A model generated the notes under the pieces. That model was not told the DNA's origin, did not search any database, and saw only the letters and a program-made list of their open reading frames with translations. A stretch of 7,003 nucleotides of DNA from an uncultured Verrucomicrobiota bacterium (GTDB lineage Bacteria; Verrucomicrobiota; Verrucomicrobiia; Limisphaerales; UBA9464). The stretch lies in NCBI GenBank assembly GCA_903864375.1, contig CAIPFS010000349.1, positions 1 through 7,003 on the forward strand, given 5' to 3'. How positions within the stretch are numbered: position 1 is the first letter of the stretch; each line of letters starts with the position of its first letter. Of the stretch, positions 5,984-7,003 are shown one piece after another. The position numbers and the translations under genes were made by a program.

Positions 5984-6314
5984 GTGTATGTGTGGATGGA
6001 ATTTGTCTTGGATGTATGCCCGCAGGACGCAAAACAAAACACGAACCTGCTGCGCCTGAAGAAAAGCAGGCCTAATGCCACGGAGGAAGAAAGAATCGTC
6101 GATCCTCGCACGAAGGACCCTATTTCGGCCTGATCCTGCGGTTTTTCCAGGCGAAGCATTTTACCGAAACGCGGTGGCACCATCGAAATCTGTTCATTTT
6201 CGCCCACCGTGGGGAAGGATCGGCACTCGTTGCTGAAGGCCTGAGTCTTCCGAACCAGACCGGATTCCCAGGTTGACAGCCTCTGCCCCGGGGTCGTTGC
6301 TCTGCCTGCGTCGC
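5984..6314. other. Divergent intergenic region between glutamine synthetase and the kinase-like gene
   Basis: This 331-bp stretch must hold the promoters for both directions. Leftward it has the sigma-54 candidate at 6065-6080. A small inverted repeat CCCAC-C-GTGGG (6203-6213) lies about 150 bp upstream of that start. Rightward, TTGACA at 6273-6278 matches a -35 box but the sequence 17 bp later (GTTGCT) is a poor -10. No convincing gene is seen in either strand. Confidence 0.5.
6065..6080 (-). promoter_or_regulatory. Candidate sigma-54 promoter of glutamine synthetase
   Basis: Minus-strand TGGCATTAGGCCTGCT has TGGCA at -24 and TGCT at -12 with exactly ten bases between GG and GC. Three consensus positions differ, so it is weaker than the glnK2 site. 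It predicts a leader of about 70 nt before the ATG at 5983. Sharing this promoter type with glnK2-amt2 would make the cluster a nitrogen-starvation regulon. Confidence 0.5.
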
Positions 6315-6713
6315 ATGTTGCAAGTCAAAGACACCCTTCGGTCGACCGTCTACCTGAGCTTTGATGGCAGGGTGTTCAAGACCTACCGCGGACATCAGGC
6401 GCAGGAACGATTCGAGAACGAGGTACGAATTCTCCGCTTCCTGGAGGAACGCGGATGCCCGTTTGTTCCAAGAGTGATCGAGGTCGACACGGATCGACTC
6501 CGAATCGTCACCACGAACTGTGGCACCCGGGTTGAACACCTCGACGCAGCCCGTCAGACCGAATTATTCGCCGAGCTCGAACAGTTTGGTGTCCGGCATG
6601 ACGATCAGGCCATGCGCAATGTCACGTATCGCCAGAAGGATGGCAGGTTCTGCCTGATTGATTTTGAATGGGCCACCCTTCTCCCAGCCTCCGAAACGCC
6701 GCCCAGCCCGTGA
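6315..6713 (+). CDS. Very small protein-kinase-like protein
   Basis: The 132-aa product carries protein-kinase-fold residues in the right order: a likely ATP-binding lysine K22 (GRVFKTYRG), a helix-C glutamate near E36 (ERFENEVRIL), a catalytic loop HDDQAMRN (95-102) aligning with HRDxxxxN, with D97 and N102 in the active positions, and a metal-binding D116 in LIDFEWA, where DFG is replaced by DFE. It resembles RIO/Bud32 or Kdo-kinase-type small kinases more than Ser/Thr kinases, but I cannot assign a family. It is much shorter than usual: the N-lobe to catalytic-loop distance is reduced and almost nothing follows DFE, so the C-lobe substrate region is missing. The ATG at 6315 is preferred to a TTG at 6273, which sits in a probable -35 box. 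Its stop overlaps the PP2C gene by four bases. The substrate is unknown. Confidence 0.75.
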   Translation: MLQVKDTLRSTVYLSFDGRVFKTYRGHQAQERFENEVRILRFLEERGCPFVPRVIEVDTDRLRIVTTNCGTRVEHLDAARQTELFAELEQFGVRHDDQAMRNVTYRQKDGRFCLIDFEWATLLPASETPPSP

Positions 6714-7003
6714 ACGTGTCCCACTTCGAATCCGAAGGTCCCCATCTGAAATGGTCCGGGAAAACTGACCCGGGACGCGTCCGAAAGAACAACGAGGATG
6801 CCTTCGTTGCGCTGCGTCTGACTGATCTCGAAGTCCAGCTACTCGGGAAAACCGGGGAATCTCCTCTTCGCTCCAACCAGTTTGTCTTCGCCGTCAGCGA
6901 TGGCATGGGAGGGGCAATGGCAGGGGAATATGCGAGCCGAATTGCCGTTGATAAAATCACACTGCTACTCCAGCGATGGCGGCAGATTTCCGCATCGGGT
7001 GAC
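6710..7003 (+). CDS. PP2C-type protein serine/threonine phosphatase, N-terminal part
   Basis: The frame is open to the window's right edge, giving 98 residues of a PPM/PP2C phosphatase, a metal-dependent Ser/Thr phosphatase usually in the cytoplasm. Motifs: SGKTDPGRVRKNNEDAF (16-32), containing the N-terminal PP2C motif with E29-D30, and VFAVSDGMGG (59-68) with metal-binding D64, followed by AGEYAS (71-76). The GTG at 6710 overlaps the kinase stop as GTGA, suggesting translational coupling. An in-frame ATG at 6668, overlapping the kinase gene by 46 bases, is an alternative start. Bacterial PP2C enzymes often pair with protein kinases, so this phosphatase may oppose the small kinase before it or a larger one beyond the window. 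Phosphatase identity is secure; start and partner are not. Confidence 0.9.
   Translation, partial: MNVSHFESEGPHLKWSGKTDPGRVRKNNEDAFVALRLTDLEVQLLGKTGESPLRSNQFVFAVSDGMGGAMAGEYASRIAVDKITLLLQRWRQISASGD

Noticed and set aside
4691..6133. Plus-strand open frame of 480 codons opposite the glutamine synthetase
   Set aside because: It covers the synthetase in antisense and also spans its terminator and promoter. The composition looks like a shadow frame and I see no domain.
6273..6301. TTGACA with a -10 at 17 bp for the kinase gene
   Set aside because: The -35 is perfect but GTTGCT is a poor -10 and the start would be very close to the ATG. Kept only as a remark under the intergenic region.
1..7003. 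CRISPR arrays, tRNA/rRNA genes, insertion sequences or phage genes
   Set aside because: None seen. There are no regularly spaced repeats, no transposase or integrase frames and no recognisable structural RNA. The only long repeat is the glnK-amt duplication.

Overview
The window reads as one nitrogen-assimilation cluster from a bacterial chromosome of moderately high GC. I think it is a verrucomicrobial (Verrucomicrobiota, possibly Pedosphaera/Limisphaera-like) genome. That placement is an inference from three things: a eukaryotic-type (GSII) glutamine synthetase, glnK-amt pairs, and secreted-protein leaders rich in Ala/Thr/Asn/Pro just after the signal peptide. I ran no database search.

Six genes lie on the minus strand, in transcription order from right to left: a GSII glutamine synthetase (4967-5983), a PII protein glnK2 (3998-4336), an ammonium channel amt2 (2153-3955), a 72-aa predicted membrane protein of unknown function (1844-2062), a second PII protein glnK1 (1363-1701), and a second ammonium channel amt1 (from 1320, running off the left edge). 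On the plus strand, diverging from the synthetase, are a very small protein-kinase-like gene (6315-6713) and a PP2C phosphatase (6710 onward, running off the right edge) that overlap by four bases.

The two glnK-amt pairs descend from a duplication. From each glnK start through codon 34 of the following amt there are exactly 483 bp in both copies. The PII proteins differ at only 4 of 112 residues, the glnK-amt spacers are both 42 nt, and the Amt signal peptides are nearly the same. Beyond that leader the two Amt proteins are clearly different. Amt1 is like Escherichia coli AmtB. Amt2 belongs to a more distant Amt type with a long N-terminal extension and an extra loop near the C terminus.

The non-coding DNA carries usable signals. 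A very good sigma-54 (-24/-12) promoter, TGGCATCACCGTTGCT, lies 258 bp upstream of glnK2, with palindromes further upstream and a strong hairpin just before the ribosome binding site. A weaker sigma-54 match precedes the synthetase. Intrinsic terminators or strong hairpins follow the synthetase, amt2 and the 72-aa gene. This suggests separate transcripts: glnA, glnK2-amt2 (possibly with the small gene by read-through), and glnK1-amt1.

Functionally, the Amt channels import ammonium, the PII proteins sense 2-oxoglutarate and ATP/ADP and gate the channels, and the synthetase fixes ammonium into glutamine. The kinase/phosphatase pair may be unrelated to nitrogen.
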